Assembly (NCBI GenBank): GCA_027592785.1
Contig: JAQCLD010000002.1
Location: 1 to 44,999, forward strand
Reading direction: 5' to 3'
Source: Acidobacteriota bacterium
GTDB lineage: Bacteria; Acidobacteriota; Terriglobia; Bryobacterales; UBA6623
DNA: 44,999 nucleotides
The position numbers and the translations under genes are program-made. The notes beneath the pieces were generated by a model. The model did no database searches and was not told the origin of the DNA. It was given only the letters and a program-made list of their open reading frames with translations. Shown piece after piece: positions 7,935 through 16,299 of the stretch; position 1 is the stretch's first letter, and each line of letters begins with the position of its first letter.

Positions 7935-8785
7935 GAAACGCTGGCCTGTCCGTCCAATAGCCCGCGCATGTACGAGATGGACGCATCCATGCCGGCTTCC
8001 GGTGCTGCCACATCGATTTCGTACTCAAGGCCTACGACGCCTTTGTAGCGCATCTTCTTGAGAGCCATGAAGATGTCGGCGACAGGGATCTTGCCTTTAC
8101 CCACGATGACCTGGCTGCCGCGGTCGCTGAAGTCGGTCAAATCCTTGATGTGGATATCGTGGAGCCGGTCACCGGCAGCTTCCAACTCTTCGACGACGTC
8201 TGCGCCCGTGCGGCAGGCGTGACCGATGTCGTAACAAAGCCCCATCCTCGGATCCATGTCATTGACGTATTTCAGTACGCTGGCGCCGTTGGGGAAGTGC
8301 TTGTCCTCGGGGCCGTGGTTGTGAATCGCGATCTTGAGATCGAGCTCGCGGGCGTGCTTCTCGACCAGCTTGAGGTTGGTCGTTGTCGGCGCGCAGACAA
8401 CGGTCGGCATACCGGCGTTCTTGGCGTATTCGAGGTGTCGGCGGATGAAGCCCTCGTCTGCCGACTGGAGCGAGACGTTGCCGCCCGAGACAATCTCTAG
8501 TCCGGCCTTCTCGAAGTCGGCACGCGCCGCCTTCAAGTCTTCTTTCGACAAGTAGTACGGCATGTGGAAGCTCTTCACATTCACGTACTTGATGCCCAAT
8601 CGGCGGACGATGCTGATCGCTTGCTCGCGCGAGAACGCCCGCAGGGAGTAAGTGGCGACGGCCAGCCGGATATCCCCCCAATGATGCTCAGTAACTGCAC
8701 TCGCACCGGAGGCGGTAGAAGTTGCGGAGGCGGCGGCCAAAGCGGCGGCTCCAGTAAGGAAGTTACGTCTTGTGTTCGGCGACAT
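7931..8785 (-). CDS. Tat-exported sugar phosphate isomerase/epimerase family protein
   Basis: This 284-residue protein has a twin-arginine-like leader (NTRRNFLTGAAALAAAS) followed by an AP-endonuclease-2/xylose isomerase-like TIM barrel. Metal-binding positions typical of the family are visible: IAIHNHGPEDKH, GLCYDIGHACRTGAD, LHDIHIKD and VGLEYEID. Family members isomerise or epimerise sugars or inositols; the substrate cannot be read from the sequence. The start follows a GAGGA site 9 bases upstream. The gene is tail-to-tail with the amidase gene, sharing CTAA at 7931-7934. Exported members of this superfamily are frequent in Acidobacteriota and Planctomycetota, in my recollection. Confidence 0.88.
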   Translation of the reverse strand: MSPNTRRNFLTGAAALAAASATSTASGASAVTEHHWGDIRLAVATYSLRAFSREQAISIVRRLGIKYVNVKSFHMPYYLSKEDLKAARADFEKAGLEIVSGGNVSLQSADEGFIRRHLEYAKNAGMPTVVCAPTTTNLKLVEKHARELDLKIAIHNHGPEDKHFPNGASVLKYVNDMDPRMGLCYDIGHACRTGADVVEELEAAGDRLHDIHIKDLTDFSDRGSQVIVGKGKIPVADIFMALKKMRYKGVVGLEYEIDVAAPEAGMDASISYMRGLLDGQASVS

Positions 8786-9051
8786 GGCTTGGGTGTCCTC
8801 AGGCTGGTTTCTGCAGCGCCCTTAGTGTACATTCTCAGACGCTAGAGCGGCAGCGGCGACGGCGAATTTTTGACTGGCCGAGGCGATTCGCCGATCGGCT
8901 CATAAAAGATTTCAATCCGTTGAATAGAAAGGTTCTCTTTGGTTTTCGCCGACCAGCATACGACCATAGTCTCCGAAAGTAAGCAGATTTGAGGCGTCCC
9001 TTATCGGCGTCCATCGAGCGAAAACGGAAAGATGACAAAGGAGTCACAAAG

Positions 9052-10347
9052 ATGAACCGCAACGCCCTGACGCGTTTGGCAGTCCTGCTTTTTGCACTGA
9101 CCCCAGTCGCGGCGCAAGCCCAAGAAACTGGTGTGGATAGCGGCGACAACGCCTGGATGCTTGTTTGTTCCGCCCTGGTCCTGATGATGACCGGGCCCGG
9201 ATTGGCGCTGTTTTACGGCGGCCTGGTCCGCAAGAAGAATTTCTTATCGACCATGATGCAGTCATTCGCCTTGATGGGGCTGATGACGGTACTCTGGGCA
9301 GTTTACGGCTACAGTTTGGCCTTCGCGCCGGGCAATGCCTTCATCGGTGGGCTGGACCACTTGTTCCTGGCTGGAGTCGGAACGGAAGCGAACGGCACCA
9401 TTTCGCACTACACATTCATGGTGTTTCAGCTGATGTTTGCGATCATCACCCCGGCGCTGATTTCGGGCGCGTTCGCGGAACGGATGAAGTTTTCGGCCAT
9501 GTTGGTGTTTACGGTCCTTTGGGCGACCGTTGTGTACTTCCCGATGGCGCACATGGTGTGGGCCGCGGACGGTCTAATGTTCGAAGGCGCTTTACCGTGC
9601 CTCGACTTTGCCGGCGGCACGGTTGTACATGCTTCCTCGGGCGTCTCGGCCCTGGTGATCGCCATCATGCTGGGTCGGAGGAAGGGTTATCCTGGCGGCG
9701 AGGCCATGAAACCGCACAATCTAGGATTCGCTTTTATCGGCGCTTGCTTACTTTGGGTGGGTTGGTTCGGCTTCAATGCCGGCAGCGCACTGGCGGCCAA
9801 TGGTCTCGCTGCCGCGGCCTTCGTCAATACGCACTTTGCGGCCGCGTCGGCGCTACTGACTTGGTTGGCTATGGAATGGTTGCGAGACGGTAAGCCCAGC
9901 ATGTTGGGCGGAATTACTGGCGCAGTCGCTGGACTGGTTGCCGTTACGCCCGCATCCGGATTCGTTAATCCGATGGATGCATTGTTGATTGGCGTCGCTG
10001 CCGGCGTCGTCTGCTACTTCGCGGTGGTCGTGGTCAAGGCGAAGTTCGGCTATGACGACTCGCTGGACGCCTTTGGAGTCCACGGCGTCGGCGGCACCTT
10101 GGGGGCGGTCCTGACCGGCTTCTTCGCAAGGGCGGCCGTCAACGGACCGGGGGGACTCCTCGAGGGCAACAGCGAGCAGTTCATCAACAATATTTTGGGC
10201 GTGGCCCTCACCTGGGTCTTTGCCGGAGTCGCGACGTTCATAATTGTGAAGATTGTGGACGCAACGGTCGGCCTACGGGTTGACGAGTCGGAAGAGGACA
10301 AAGGTCTCGACGTTACCCAGCACGGCGAGGAGGCCTATCAGCTTTAG
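9052..10347 (+). CDS. amt: Ammonium transporter Amt
   Basis: This is an inner-membrane ammonium channel of the Amt/MEP/Rh family, 431 residues from ATG 9052. It has a cleavable-looking leader (MNRNALTRLAVLLFALTPVA) and about eleven transmembrane helices. The twin pore histidines lie in NTHFAAA and FGVHGVGG, and the family motif GFNAGSA is present. The upstream in-frame extension to 8989 is hydrophilic and implausible, while AAAGGAG precedes ATG 9052 at good spacing. PII and GlnD follow, the usual setting in which PII blocks the channel when nitrogen is sufficient. I looked for a sigma-54 promoter in the 266-base upstream gap and found none. Confidence 0.96.
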   Translation: MNRNALTRLAVLLFALTPVAAQAQETGVDSGDNAWMLVCSALVLMMTGPGLALFYGGLVRKKNFLSTMMQSFALMGLMTVLWAVYGYSLAFAPGNAFIGGLDHLFLAGVGTEANGTISHYTFMVFQLMFAIITPALISGAFAERMKFSAMLVFTVLWATVVYFPMAHMVWAADGLMFEGALPCLDFAGGTVVHASSGVSALVIAIMLGRRKGYPGGEAMKPHNLGFAFIGACLLWVGWFGFNAGSALAANGLAAAAFVNTHFAAASALLTWLAMEWLRDGKPSMLGGITGAVAGLVAVTPASGFVNPMDALLIGVAAGVVCYFAVVVVKAKFGYDDSLDAFGVHGVGGTLGAVLTGFFARAAVNGPGGLLEGNSEQFINNILGVALTWVFAGVATFIIVKIVDATVGLRVDESEEDKGLDVTQHGEEAYQL

Positions 10348-10388
10348 CGAGGGGACGTCCGTCGTGTGGCGGGCCGACTCTTTCGATT

Positions 10389-10412
10389 GCCGTTTTGTCT
10401 TATTGAAACGGC
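10389..10412 (+). other. Intercistronic stem-loop between amt and glnB
   Basis: GCCGTTT (10389-10395) and AAACGGC (10406-10412) form a perfect 7-bp stem around a 10-base loop. No T-run follows, so it is not an ordinary terminator; it may protect or process the mRNA between amt and glnB. Confidence 0.4.
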
Positions 10413-10453
10413 GAGAGTGGGTCGATGACCCCAAAATGGACTAGGAGCAGGAA

Positions 10454-10792
10454 ATGAAGCGCATCGAAGCGATTATTCAGCCTTTCAAGCTCGACGACGT
10501 TCGAGAAGGTCTCAAGGAAATCGGCGTAGACGGCATGACCATCTACGACGTTCGCGGACACGGCCGCCAGAAAGGCCATAAAGAGGTCTACCGCGGCCAG
10601 GAATACGAAGTCGACTTGCTGCCGAAGGTAAAGCTCGAAATAGTCGTCAGCGACGACCGAGTGGACGCGACCGTGAAAGCGATCAGCGAATCGGCACGCA
10701 CCGGGAAGATCGGAGATGGCAAAGTCTTCATCTTCGCGGTCGAAGCGGCGATTCGCATTCGCAACAGCGATACGGGCGAAGGCGCCCTTTAG
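10454..10792 (+). CDS. glnB: Nitrogen regulatory protein PII
   Basis: This 112-residue trimeric signalling protein senses 2-oxoglutarate, ATP and ADP, and controls Amt and glutamine metabolism. It has the full PII signature: the T-loop GRQKGHKEVYRGQEYEVDLL with uridylylation site Tyr51, then LPKVKLEIVV, and the C-terminal block RTGKIGDGKVFIF. It lies between amt and glnD, the gene for the enzyme that modifies Tyr51. The amt linkage would suit the name GlnK; sequence alone does not separate GlnB from GlnK here. AGGAGCAGGAA precedes the ATG. Confidence 0.97.
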   Translation: MKRIEAIIQPFKLDDVREGLKEIGVDGMTIYDVRGHGRQKGHKEVYRGQEYEVDLLPKVKLEIVVSDDRVDATVKAISESARTGKIGDGKVFIFAVEAAIRIRNSDTGEGAL

Positions 10793-10867
10793 GCCTAGGC
10801 CCCATTTCGTCCTTGCCGGAGCGGCCCTGCTTTTCGCGGCGGGGTCCGCCTCCAGCTAGGTGCTTGA

Positions 10868-13549
10868 ATGACGGCCACTCGGCCTTGGGGCAGGCTAGTT
10901 ACAATCTTGTTAAGCGGCGGCGAGGGCTCCGCTGATCTTTCGATCGTCCCGGCGGAGCGTTTTCCAGAGTACATGCCTGACTTGTCGAATTTGCACGTGC
11001 AAGGCTTGACCCGCCAAAACTCGACTTTCTTCGAAACGGGTGACGGCCTTGCGGCTGTCGCCAGCCGTTCTGAGTTGGTCGACGGGCTGGTGTCCGAGAG
11101 TTTTCGAAAGCGTTTCGGAGAAGCGACCGAAAATTTGGGAGTCTGCTTGCTGGCTGTCGGCGGCTATGGCCGATCGCAGCTGTTTCCGCAATCGGACGTC
11201 GATTTACTTTTCTTGTTCGCCGACGAAGCCGCGGCGAAGGCCGGTCGCGAGGCGCTGGCCGCAGTCGTCACCGAGCTGTGGGATGCGAAGTTAAGGGTTT
11301 CCCAGTCGGTTCGAACTCCGGCGGAGTGCTCCCGATTCGCGCCCGACAATAGCGAACTCCACATCAGTCTTCTGGATGCGCGGTACCTGGCGGGCGACCG
11401 AAACCTCTACCTCGATCTCACCGGGCGCCTCTTGCCCAAGTTTTTCCTGCGCGAACAGAAGAGTCTGATTCGCGCTCTGATCGACACCGCGCAGGACAGG
11501 CACCATGAGTACGGGCAGACGATCTATCATCTGGAACCGAACATAAAAGAGTCTCCGGGCGGCTTGCGGGACTTTCAACTGGCCTGCTGGTTGACGCAAC
11601 TCGGGTCGATGGAGCCGGATCGCGTGCCGCTCAGCGAAGAGAGCCTTCCCGGAGACTTCTCCGCGCAGGCCATGGAAGCGAAGGAGTTTCTGTTCGCGCT
11701 GCGGTGCTATTTGCACTATCTGTCTGGTCGCGACGATAACCGAGTCGATTTTGATCTGCAGGACGCCATTGCTGAGAAGGGGGCCGGCAAGGCATTCGCC
11801 GACAGGGCCCAGGCCTCCGACTGGATGAGGCAGTACTACCGGCACGTGCGCGGAATCAACCGCCTGGCGTTGCGCAGCATTGAGGAGCATGGCACGGCCC
11901 GCAACTCTTTGATGGAGATGCTCAGAAGCGGTCGCTCGAAGCTTTCGAATAGCGATTTTTCAGTGGCCAACGGTCGCGTATTTTTTCGCTATAGCCAGGC
12001 GCTTGAGGTTCGCCCGGAACTCGTCCTGGAGCTGTTCCGATTCGTCGCGCGGCATGGCATTCCGCTGGCCGCACGCACCGAGCGCATCGTCGAGCAGCAC
12101 TTGGACAGCGTACGGCGCTACTTTTGGTCGGGGGTCAAACTTTGGCCGGCATTGGCCGAGATTCTGCGCCAACCCGACGCCTATGAGGCTCTGACGGCAA
12201 TGCGCGAAACGGGCGCGCTCTATGCGTTGCTCCCGGAACTTGAAGCGATCGACTGCCTCGTGATTCGTGACTTTTACAATCGCTATACGGTTGATGAGCA
12301 CACGGTTCTAGCAATTCGCATGCTCAAACGGTTGTCGGGCGCTAAGGACAAGGCGACGGTCCACTTGGCCGAGTTGAGCACGGAGGTTCCGCGAGCGGAG
12401 TTGCTGTGCCTGGCGCTGCTGTTTCACGACGTGGGCAAGGCCGTGTTGCTTGAGGGCCATACCCCCATTAGTTTGGAGAAGGCCGCCAGCGCGATGCAGC
12501 GTATCGGTGTTGACCCTGAAGGCCAGGAGCTCGTCAGCTTCTTGATCGAGCATCACCTGACGATGGCTAATTTCATCACCAAGCGCGATATAGGCGACCC
12601 CGAGACCATCGAGGAGTTCGCCAACATCGTCGGCGCGGTCGAAAACCTTCGGGCGCTCACCTTGATCACCTATGCCGACACCGCGGCGATCAACCGCGGC
12701 GCGATGACCGCCTGGCGGCGGCAGCTGCTGTGGCAGTTCTACATCGCGACTCACAACCGGCTGACCGGGCACGTTGAAGATCGCCGCATTCACGTTGATG
12801 CTGAAGCGCCCGTGCTTGCCAAAGCGCCCGAGGAAGCACGGGCCGGCCTCAAGGACTTTTTGGAAGGCTTTCCCCAGCGCTATTTGCGGACGCACAGCGT
12901 CGATCAAATCCTGGCGCAATACGAACTAGCCAAAGAACTGGACAAGAAAGCGGCTTCGGTCACCATTCAGAAGAAGGATTCCGGTTACGAGATCATGCTG
13001 CTGACCTGGGATCGCCCGTTTTTGTTTGCCACCGTGTGTGCCGTCATGGCTGCCTTCGGACTCAATATCGAGCGAGCCGAAGCCTTCTCAAACGAGCATG
13101 GCATGGTGCTCGATGCGTTCATTGTCACGGTATCCGAACGCCGCGGCGGGGCAGAACTGGACGAGGGCGACCGCAAGCAGATCGTCCGTACCCTGCGGCG
13201 CGCGATATCCGGCAAAGAGGACATCCAAGAGCTACTGGCCCGCCGCGGTCTATCGATCGGCTCCAAGGGCCGCTTGCCGATCGAGCCGGAGGTCACTTAC
13301 GACAACGCGACATCGTCGCGCGCGACCATCTTCCACGTTTCCGCACAGGATAGAACCGGGCTGCTCTACGATTTGAGCAGCACTTTCTCTAAGAACGACT
13401 GTGATATTGAAGTGCTCCTGATTGAGACGCAGGGCCGTCGTGCCATCGACGCTTTTTACGTCGTGGGGCCTCAGGGCAAGCTCTCTGACGCCGCAAGCGA
13501 GGGCCTGATTGAAGAACTTAGGGGCGCTTGCAAGTATAAGGCCGCCTAA
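10868..13549 (+). CDS. glnD: PII uridylyltransferase/uridylyl-removing enzyme GlnD
   Basis: This bifunctional sensor uridylylates PII at low glutamine and removes UMP at high glutamine. Domains in the 893-residue frame are: nucleotidyltransferase with GGYGRSQLFPQSDVDLLFL near residues 98-116, the GlnD block SPGGLRDFQLACWL, an HD hydrolase domain with FHDVGK (His520, Asp521), and two C-terminal ACT domains starting near 707 and 819 that bind glutamine. The length matches E. coli GlnD (890). The start is uncertain. The first 35 residues are low in family character and contain a -10-like TACAAT (10900-10905), so ATG 10973 is a serious alternative. It follows glnB by 75 bases. Confidence 0.95.
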   Translation: MTATRPWGRLVTILLSGGEGSADLSIVPAERFPEYMPDLSNLHVQGLTRQNSTFFETGDGLAAVASRSELVDGLVSESFRKRFGEATENLGVCLLAVGGYGRSQLFPQSDVDLLFLFADEAAAKAGREALAAVVTELWDAKLRVSQSVRTPAECSRFAPDNSELHISLLDARYLAGDRNLYLDLTGRLLPKFFLREQKSLIRALIDTAQDRHHEYGQTIYHLEPNIKESPGGLRDFQLACWLTQLGSMEPDRVPLSEESLPGDFSAQAMEAKEFLFALRCYLHYLSGRDDNRVDFDLQDAIAEKGAGKAFADRAQASDWMRQYYRHVRGINRLALRSIEEHGTARNSLMEMLRSGRSKLSNSDFSVANGRVFFRYSQALEVRPELVLELFRFVARHGIPLAARTERIVEQHLDSVRRYFWSGVKLWPALAEILRQPDAYEALTAMRETGALYALLPELEAIDCLVIRDFYNRYTVDEHTVLAIRMLKRLSGAKDKATVHLAELSTEVPRAELLCLALLFHDVGKAVLLEGHTPISLEKAASAMQRIGVDPEGQELVSFLIEHHLTMANFITKRDIGDPETIEEFANIVGAVENLRALTLITYADTAAINRGAMTAWRRQLLWQFYIATHNRLTGHVEDRRIHVDAEAPVLAKAPEEARAGLKDFLEGFPQRYLRTHSVDQILAQYELAKELDKKAASVTIQKKDSGYEIMLLTWDRPFLFATVCAVMAAFGLNIERAEAFSNEHGMVLDAFIVTVSERRGGAELDEGDRKQIVRTLRRAISGKEDIQELLARRGLSIGSKGRLPIEPEVTYDNATSSRATIFHVSAQDRTGLLYDLSSTFSKNDCDIEVLLIETQGRRAIDAFYVVGPQGKLSDAASEGLIEELRGACKYKAA

Positions 13550-13951
13550 TCTTCGGCAGTTAGGCGTTGCCCTCTCCGCCGGAGCCCGATAACATTGTAG
13601 GGACGCTCGCAGGAGGTTTTGCTGTCGGCGGTAGAATATTCGTTTGCTGGAGTTTCGAACATTCTGTTGAGCTAATGATTTAACCGAACGACAAACTCTT
13701 CGCCGCGGATGCCGGCACTCTAAGTCGGAGTAGGGGTTTGGCCTTCGGGCGCGGGCTTCTGACGTTCGGCCGCATGACTGGCGTAGGCGCCATCGTTTGG
13801 GTAGACAGCTTCGATTTTGAAGATGGTCTTTCGTAGCAGTTCGCCGCACGAAGTCACCAGAGCCGGATCCAGCCGGACCGGCGGGTCTTCTAGCGCCAGC
13901 GGTCTTCATCCGTCTCGAGAGGATGACGTAAAGAATACGAGGCTGCACTAC
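13550..13951. other. Intergenic region between glnD and the PHP gene
   Basis: About 400 bases lie between the glnD stop and the start I favour for the PHP gene. The stretch contains an AGGAGG at 13611-13616 with no convincing frame behind it, a -10-like TAGAAT at 13632-13637, and the end of a plausible minus-strand reading frame (13720-13857). I see no RNA gene or terminator. Confidence 0.5.
13720..13857 (-). CDS. Candidate small or remnant protein on the minus strand
   Basis: A minus-strand frame ends in TAG at 13722-13720 and is open back to a TGA at 13908-13906. From GTG 13857 it encodes about 45 residues, including GELLRKTIFKIEAVYPNDGA and a Pro/Thr-rich tail ending TPTPT. The residue pattern and GC-rich third positions look like real protein, unlike the other frames here. 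It is antisense to the low-complexity N-terminal extension of the PHP frame, which is one reason I start that gene later. No strong ribosome binding site is visible. It may be a short gene, or the 3' end of a gene whose 5' part was lost. Confidence 0.3.
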   Translation of the reverse strand: MTSCGELLRKTIFKIEAVYPNDGAYASHAAERQKPAPEGQTPTPT

Positions 13952-15079
13952 TTGATCCGGGAGCCCCAGGCCCCCGAAGCGTTCAGCTCCGGCGTTTCGC
14001 TGCACAGCCACACGATGTACTCGAGGGAGAGTACGTCTTTTGTCGCGGGGTTTGCCGAGAAGTCACGACTCTTCAACTGGTTAATTAGAGCCCAACTACG
14101 CAAGTATTCCGAGAAGTACGGCGAGCGCCAGTTGACGGACCTCAATGAGCAGACGAAGCGCATGTGGTGGACGTCCCCGATATCTCCGGCCGAGGCGCTA
14201 CGGGTCGAGAAGAAGCAGATCACCGAGCGCTTAAGCTTGCGGCCGTTGGTATCGATTACGGATCACGACTCGATCGAAGCTCCTCTGCAGTTGCAAATGA
14301 TCGCCGACAATGACGAGGCTCCCGTCTCGTTGGAGTGGACGGCGCCGTACCTCGACACTTACTTCCATATTGGAGTCCATAACTTGGACCCGGAGTGGGC
14401 TCAAACGGCAACGGCCGACATGCTGTCACATACCGCGGATCCGAAACCGGGCCGGCTCCGGGAGTTGTTAGAGGAACTTGCCGCCTATCCTGACGTGCTG
14501 CTGGTCTTGAATCATCCGTATTGGGACCAGCCGTGGAATGGCCAAGAACAGCATGATCGCTTGTTGCTCCAGTTCCTCGACGATTTTGAGGGGCTAATCC
14601 ACGCGCTAGAGATCAACGGGCTGCGGACCTGGACGGAGAACCGTAGGGTCGTCGAGCTGGCGCGGTCGAGCGGGATGAAGCTGATCTCGGGCGGCGATCG
14701 CCACGGCCGCGAGCCCAACGCGACTCTGAACCTCACGAATGCCGCCACTTTTGCCGAATTCGTCGACGAGATTCGCGGCGGCGCCGAGAGTCACGTGCTG
14801 GTCATGCCGCACTTCCACGATCCGCTGGTGATGCGGATTATCCAGTCGCTGGTCGAGATCATGAAGGATCATCCGGAGCACGTCCATGGCCGTGTGCACT
14901 GGAGCGACCGGGTCTTCCGCCGCTGCGAGGGCGCCGACGTGAAGACATTTAGCGAATTCTTTGGCGGCAAGGAGCCGGCCATGACGCGACATTTGCTCAA
15001 CGGGGCGCGCTGGCTCAGCGGGCCGAGCATGCGCAAGGCCTGGAAGCGAATAGCGGTGCCCGAAGAGGCTGCTCTGTGA
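13952..15079 (+). CDS. PHP-domain metal-dependent phosphoesterase
   Basis: This is a cytoplasmic PHP-superfamily protein of about 375 residues with a full set of metal-ligand motifs: SLHSHTMYS near the N-terminus, SITDHDSIEAPL, FHIGVHNL, LVLNHPYWDQPW and SGGDRHGREPNA. Family members hydrolyse phosphoesters; the substrate is unknown. The frame is open to ATG 13817, but those first residues are Ser/Gly/Arg-rich and overlap a plausible minus-strand frame. I favour TTG 13952, with GAGG 9 bases upstream, though confidence in the start is low. The stop overlaps the GTG of the glycosyltransferase (GTGA at 15076-15079), which suggests translational coupling and a shared pathway, perhaps phosphoglycolipid or glycoside synthesis. 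Confidence 0.85.
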   Translation: MIREPQAPEAFSSGVSLHSHTMYSRESTSFVAGFAEKSRLFNWLIRAQLRKYSEKYGERQLTDLNEQTKRMWWTSPISPAEALRVEKKQITERLSLRPLVSITDHDSIEAPLQLQMIADNDEAPVSLEWTAPYLDTYFHIGVHNLDPEWAQTATADMLSHTADPKPGRLRELLEELAAYPDVLLVLNHPYWDQPWNGQEQHDRLLLQFLDDFEGLIHALEINGLRTWTENRRVVELARSSGMKLISGGDRHGREPNATLNLTNAATFAEFVDEIRGGAESHVLVMPHFHDPLVMRIIQSLVEIMKDHPEHVHGRVHWSDRVFRRCEGADVKTFSEFFGGKEPAMTRHLLNGARWLSGPSMRKAWKRIAVPEEAAL

Positions 15080-16266
15080 CGGTGGGCCCCCCTCGGGTTG
15101 CCTTCTTTACCGACAGTTTTCACGAGGTTAACGGCGTAGCTCTGACGTCGCGTCAGCTGGAGGCGTTCGCCCGCCGAAGAGAATTCCCATTTCTAAGCGT
15201 CCATGCAGGCCCCAGGACGGAGTTCTCCGACCGGGGTTCGGTACGCACGTTGGAGCTGCATAGGGGGCCGCTGTCGTTCGCTGTCGAACAGGACTTGGAC
15301 GTAGACCCCTTCTTGATGCGCTATCGGTCTCGCGTCAAGCAGGAGCTTGTTCAGTTCAAACCAGACCTGCTGCACATCACGGGGCCCAACGACATTGGTC
15401 TGCTGGGCGCGCTGCTGGCGAAGCAACTGCGTATCCCGATGACCGCGTCATGGCACACGAACGTGCACGAATTCGCCGCGTGGAGACTGGAGCGGCGTTT
15501 GAGCCTGTTGCCCAAAAGCTGGAGCAAGGCCGCGGCGGGCGCCGTCGAAGAAAGCCTGCTCGCGATTTTCACGAAGCTCTATGGCGCGGCGCGGACCTGT
15601 TTCGCGCCGAATCCGGAGTTGATTCAGATGCTGGAGGAACGCACAGGCAAGCCTACCTATGTCATGCGCCGCGGCGTGGAGATCGAGACTTTCAATCCGT
15701 CCAATCGCGACCGATCAGATGACGTATTCGAACTGGGCTATGTGGGCAGGATCAGCGCCGAGAAGAATGTCCGTTTTCTGAAGACGCTGGAGGACGGGCT
15801 CTTCGCCGCTGGACTGACGAACTTTCGAATCGTCGTGGCCGGCCACGGCAATGACCAAGCCTGGCTCGAGACGAATCTGAAGACGGGCGTGTTTCCCGGC
15901 GTGCTCTCCGGCGCGGCGCTATCGCGGGCCTATGCGAACTTTGATCTGTTTACATTTCCGTCGTTCACCGACACCTACGGCAACGTCATCAACGAGGCCA
16001 TGGCGTCGGGCGTGCCCTGCATCGTCACCAAAGGCGGCGGACCGAAGTACCTGATTGAGGACGGTAAAACGGGCATTCAGGCGCGCGACGAAGACCACTT
16101 TATTGCGGCGACCGCCGCGATCGTGGGCGACCCCCAGCGACACGCGGAGATGCGTGTCGCAGCGCGTAGGTTGGCCGAGTCCAATTCGTGGGATCTAGTC
16201 TTCGAACGTCTTTACGAACAGTATCGGGGGACCGCAGACCTGCATCCGATCGCCGCGGGCGCCTAA
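15076..16266 (+). CDS. Glycosyltransferase family 4-like protein
   Basis: This is a GT-B fold retaining glycosyltransferase of 396 residues. The N-terminal domain carries VAFFTDSFHEVNGVALT and HITGPNDIGLLG. The C-terminal nucleotide-sugar domain carries GYVGRISAEKNV, FPSFTDTYGNVINEAMASG and the Glu-containing acceptor loop seen in GT4 enzymes. It resembles the group containing alpha-mannosyltransferases and sulfoquinovosyl or glucosyl diacylglycerol synthases, so a lipid glycosylation role is possible but unproven. The start is GTG, overlapping the PHP stop by 4 bases. Confidence 0.92.
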   Translation: MTVGPPRVAFFTDSFHEVNGVALTSRQLEAFARRREFPFLSVHAGPRTEFSDRGSVRTLELHRGPLSFAVEQDLDVDPFLMRYRSRVKQELVQFKPDLLHITGPNDIGLLGALLAKQLRIPMTASWHTNVHEFAAWRLERRLSLLPKSWSKAAAGAVEESLLAIFTKLYGAARTCFAPNPELIQMLEERTGKPTYVMRRGVEIETFNPSNRDRSDDVFELGYVGRISAEKNVRFLKTLEDGLFAAGLTNFRIVVAGHGNDQAWLETNLKTGVFPGVLSGAALSRAYANFDLFTFPSFTDTYGNVINEAMASGVPCIVTKGGGPKYLIEDGKTGIQARDEDHFIAATAAIVGDPQRHAEMRVAARRLAESNSWDLVFERLYEQYRGTADLHPIAAGA

Positions 16267-16275
16267 AATAGTGCT

Positions 16276-16291
16276 GGCGGCTGGGGCCGCC
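16276..16291 (+). other. GC-rich hairpin upstream of the cyclophilin gene
   Basis: GGCGGC (16276-16281) and GCCGCC (16286-16291) pair around a TGGG loop. A -10-like TAAAAT lies just upstream (16264-16269). No T-run follows, so it is either a weak end signal for the glycosyltransferase mRNA or a 5' stem on the cyclophilin mRNA. Confidence 0.35.
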
Positions 16292-16299
16292 CTGGTCCG

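Noticed and set aside
8786..9051. Sigma-54 promoter before amt
   Set aside because: The nearest GG...GC candidate (TGGCCGAGGCGATTCGC near 8874) has the wrong spacing, and a TTGACT at 8870 has no -10 at a usable distance.
13611..13680. AGGAGG followed by an 18-codon TTG/CTG frame
   Set aside because: The spacing to TTG is too short, the frame is very short, and a -10-like TAGAAT overlaps it.
13817..13951. N-terminal extension of the PHP protein
   Set aside because: Ser/Gly/Arg-rich, without family similarity, and antisense to a more protein-like minus-strand frame; kept only as an alternative start.
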